Assembly: GCA_017963875.1 (NCBI GenBank)
Contig: JAGCTA010000161.1
Location: 1-6,487 of the forward strand
Length of the DNA: 6,487 nucleotides
Reading direction: 5' to 3'
Source of the DNA: Victivallales bacterium
GTDB taxonomy: Bacteria > Verrucomicrobiota > Lentisphaeria > Oligosphaerales > Oligosphaeraceae
Below the pieces are notes generated by a model. The model did no database searches and was not told where the DNA came from. It saw nothing but the letters and a program-made list of their open reading frames with translations. Position 1 is the first letter of the stretch; every line of letters begins with the position of its first letter. Positions 4,305 to 6,487 of this stretch are shown here, in pieces. The position numbers and the translations under genes are program-made.

Positions 4305-6407
4305 ATGAAACGGATTACGGATTTTTTTCCAGTCGGCGCCAGTTATGCGCCGCTCGCCAAGGCAACAGAAGTCGATATTTCCGAATGGCCGGACGATCTC
4401 AGGAATTTCCGCAATTTCGGATACAACACCTTCCGGCTCTTTATCTGCCATGACCGGGTGGAACAACGGCATGGACAGCGGGATTTTTCCAGGATAGACT
4501 GTGCCTTCGACCTTGCCGCTGAAAACGATTTGAAAGTAATCGTCAACATCGGCGGAACTTTTTCCAATCTGCAATCGATTTATCCGCCCCGCAGGCTTTA
4601 TTATGATCTTGGCTGCACATTGTGCAAATCCTCTCCAGAAGCATCGGAAAAACTCGAAAGCAACCGTCTCAAACTCTGTTATGACGATCCGGTTTATCAG
4701 CGGGAAACCAAAGATTTTATCCAGGCGGCCGTGAGGCGTTACAAGGATCATCCGTCCCTGATCGCTTGGTCGGGCTGGAACGAGCCGCATCACATTGAGT
4801 GTTTCTGTCCCCATACCTTGAAACTTTTTCGCGCTCATCTCAAGGAAAAATACGGGACTCTGGATGAACTGGCCACAGCGTGGAGTACCGAATTCCCTGT
4901 TTATTTTCGCACCTGGGACGATGTATTCCCACAGCCGCAGGCCGGGTTCTCCTATGGCGGCTATATTCCGTATCAGGACTGGGTGTTATTCATGGCCGAA
5001 AATCTGCGTGATAAATTCCGCATGATCTGCTCTTGGATCAAGGAAATCGATCAGGAAACACCCGTTATTTCGCATTTTTCAAGGCCATCGAGCAGCGATT
5101 TTTTCGGATGTGAAGACATCCCCGGCACCAGCGTCTATTCTTTTCATGCACAGCAACAGGGCGCGGATTGGGAGCCTTATGAATTCACTCATCGTCAAAA
5201 TCTTTTTTTCCTTCCGGAAGGCCGCCGGAAAAACCGCCACGATCCCAATGGGTTCTGGGTAGTGGAGACCGAAGGTGGACCTGTCGCATGGGTACATTAC
5301 CTCGTTCCCCGTTCCTATTCTCCACGTAAATACAATGCCCGTGATGTCCTTTTTGTCGCTCACGGGGCACGCGCAATCCTGCGGTGGCTATACCGGAGCC
5401 GAGTATCCGATGGACAAGCTGGGGAATTCAATTTGGTCGGCTGGGACGGTTCCGCTACCGAACGTGCCGAACTTTTCGGCAAATTGGCCCAGTTCTTTAA
5501 CCGCCATGCCGGACTTTTTCTGACGCATGAACCTGATAATCCTGGAATTTATATCTGGGATGGTCAAGGCGGCGATGGAATGGCGAATGTGGAAAGTTAT
5601 CAGGAGCGTTATGTGCCTTCGATTCACCGTCTCTGGGCCGCATTCCGGGAAAGCGGATTCGCCGCGGAGATTTGCGATACTCGCCAGATTCTCGAAGGAA
5701 TTTTGGATCAGGCAAAAGTCTTCGTTGTTCCCTTCAACCCCTATGTGAATTCGGAGGAAGCGGAAATTCTGAGGAAATTCGTTGCCAGGGGCGGACTTCT
5801 TTTGGCTGAATCCCCGTTTGCGATAAAAAATCGGCAGGGAATCCATTACGAGGTCACGCCGGGGCTTCTTACCGATGTTTTCGGACTTCAAGTTTATGAT
5901 CTGGAAAAGCTGGAATCAGGCGAGTGCGGCGGCATTCCTGCCATTGACTTTCATGCAAAGATCCGTTTGAAAGGCGCCGTTGCCGATGCCTGTTTCCCAA
6001 ATGGCGATCCCGCCATTGCCAGTCACCGATATGGCAATGGAATGACTGTCTTTTACGCCTCCGTTCTTGGTTCTGCTTATGAGCCTGACACAGGTGAAGC
6101 ACTCCGGCGCGAACTGACCGGACGGCTTGCGGCCTTCGGACTCGGCCCCGCATGGAAGATCGAAGATCTTGACATTGCCGCCGCTAAAAATATCCAAGTT
6201 CATCCTCGAAGACTACCGGATGGAGGAAAACTCCTGTTCGTCCTGAATATGGATGAAGTCCCCCATGAATTCACAGTAACGCTTCCCTGCGTAAAGTTAG
6301 CTGAAGAACTCGGCAATTCGGATTCACCCGGATGTTGTTCTTTTGACGGCAAATTCCGTTTCAAACTCGCCGAATGGGGGTGGAGCGTTTGGCACTGCAT
6401 CTGTTGA
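4305..6407 (+). CDS. GH42 beta-galactosidase-like glycoside hydrolase
   Basis: This 700-residue protein has the three-part layout of glycoside hydrolase family 42. A TIM barrel spans about residues 1-400 and carries the acid/base Glu160 in WNEPH and the likely nucleophile Glu321 in VVETEGG. It also has the family segment HLKEKYGTLDELATAW at 178-193 and the AHGA strand at 352-355. A Rossmann-like trimerisation domain covers about 430-620, and a small beta domain about 630-700. GH42 enzymes remove terminal beta-galactose (some act on arabinosides) by a retaining mechanism. There is no signal peptide, so it should act in the cytoplasm on imported oligosaccharides. The family's zinc cluster CxCxxC appears here as CFCPHT (166-171), with the last Cys replaced by Thr. 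It stands directly after a carbohydrate-binding-like remnant and diverges from the GRE operon. Family confidence is good; the exact sugar is unknown, and a GH42-like enzyme with another specificity is possible. Confidence 0.85.
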   Translation: MKRITDFFPVGASYAPLAKATEVDISEWPDDLRNFRNFGYNTFRLFICHDRVEQRHGQRDFSRIDCAFDLAAENDLKVIVNIGGTFSNLQSIYPPRRLYYDLGCTLCKSSPEASEKLESNRLKLCYDDPVYQRETKDFIQAAVRRYKDHPSLIAWSGWNEPHHIECFCPHTLKLFRAHLKEKYGTLDELATAWSTEFPVYFRTWDDVFPQPQAGFSYGGYIPYQDWVLFMAENLRDKFRMICSWIKEIDQETPVISHFSRPSSSDFFGCEDIPGTSVYSFHAQQQGADWEPYEFTHRQNLFFLPEGRRKNRHDPNGFWVVETEGGPVAWVHYLVPRSYSPRKYNARDVLFVAHGARAILRWLYRSRVSDGQAGEFNLVGWDGSATERAELFGKLAQFFNRHAGLFLTHEPDNPGIYIWDGQGGDGMANVESYQERYVPSIHRLWAAFRESGFAAEICDTRQILEGILDQAKVFVVPFNPYVNSEEAEILRKFVARGGLLLAESPFAIKNRQGIHYEVTPGLLTDVFGLQVYDLEKLESGECGGIPAIDFHAKIRLKGAVADACFPNGDPAIASHRYGNGMTVFYASVLGSAYEPDTGEALRRELTGRLAAFGLGPAWKIEDLDIAAAKNIQVHPRRLPDGGKLLFVLNMDEVPHEFTVTLPCVKLAEELGNSDSPGCCSFDGKFRFKLAEWGWSVWHCIC

Positions 6408-6429
6408 CCTTCCGGGTAGATTCTATAAT
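6404..6429 (+). promoter_or_regulatory. Possible promoter for the next gene
   Basis: TATAAT (6424-6429) is a perfect -10 consensus. TTGACC (6404-6409) is a good -35 match but sits only 14 nt away, and its first bases belong to the GH42 stop region. A 17-nt spacer would give no good -35. Transcription would start near 6436. Confidence 0.35.
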
Positions 6430-6454
6430 GACTTAGTTCCATTTTTCAAGTCAT
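6428..6454. promoter_or_regulatory. Inverted repeat over the putative transcription start, operator candidate
   Basis: ATGACTT (6428-6434) and AAGTCAT (6448-6454) are perfect 7-bp arms separated by 13 nt. They overlap the -10 box and the expected start point, where repressors commonly bind. No T-tract follows, so it is not a terminator. Confidence 0.35.
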
Positions 6455-6487
6455 GAAGAGAGAAATGCGATGCCGTAAACGACTAAA
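6453..6487 (+). CDS. Possible start of a further gene, cut by the window edge
   Basis: ATG codons at 6453 and 6465 share an open frame to the window end (MKREMRCRKRL from the first). The second ATG has a weak purine-rich AAGAGAGA before it. The basic start would suit a signal peptide or a prepilin-type leader, but only about eleven codons are visible. It could be chance. Confidence 0.25.
   Translation, partial: MKREMRCRKRL

Noticed and set aside
1..6487. CRISPR array or phage defence system
   Set aside because: No short regularly spaced repeats and no nuclease, reverse transcriptase or effector genes are visible.

Overview
The window reads as accessory carbohydrate-metabolism DNA from an anaerobic or facultatively anaerobic bacterium. 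The best evidence for anaerobic life is a complete glycyl radical enzyme (GRE), a class that oxygen destroys. The mix of a GRE, a GH42-type glycosidase and the remnant of a CBM9/DOMON-like domain recalls gut or sediment Lentisphaerota (Victivallis-like) or related PVC bacteria. That taxonomic guess is inference from style only.

Left half, minus strand, read right to left: a 742-residue GRE of the pyruvate formate-lyase/diol dehydratase superfamily (1219-3447), then after 18 nt a short-chain dehydrogenase/reductase, SDR (427-1200). A 92-nt spacer follows, then a 5'-truncated second copy of the GRE 3' end (156-334), and then the start of a second SDR copy that leaves the window at base 1. Bases 1-334 and 1064-1396 form a direct repeat at 1063-bp spacing, about 97% identical by eye. 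It looks like the scar of a tandem GRE-SDR duplication in which the second GRE lost its front. No GRE-activating radical-SAM gene is in the window.

Middle (3448-4304): a divergent intergenic region of gene debris and signals. It holds a perfect 11-bp hairpin that could terminate minus-strand transcription, an orphan 3' end of a plus-strand gene followed by an intrinsic terminator, a possible promoter, and a frameshifted remnant resembling a CBM9/DOMON-like carbohydrate-binding domain.

Right half, plus strand: a 700-residue GH42 beta-galactosidase-like hydrolase (4305-6407) without a signal peptide. After it come a consensus -10 box, a dyad and what may be the first codons of another gene.

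A working picture is that the GH42 enzyme releases a sugar in the cytoplasm, while the divergent GRE-SDR pair performs a radical elimination and a paired redox step on a polyol-like or hydroxylated intermediate. The two halves are adjacent and may serve one pathway, but nothing in the sequence proves a shared substrate.
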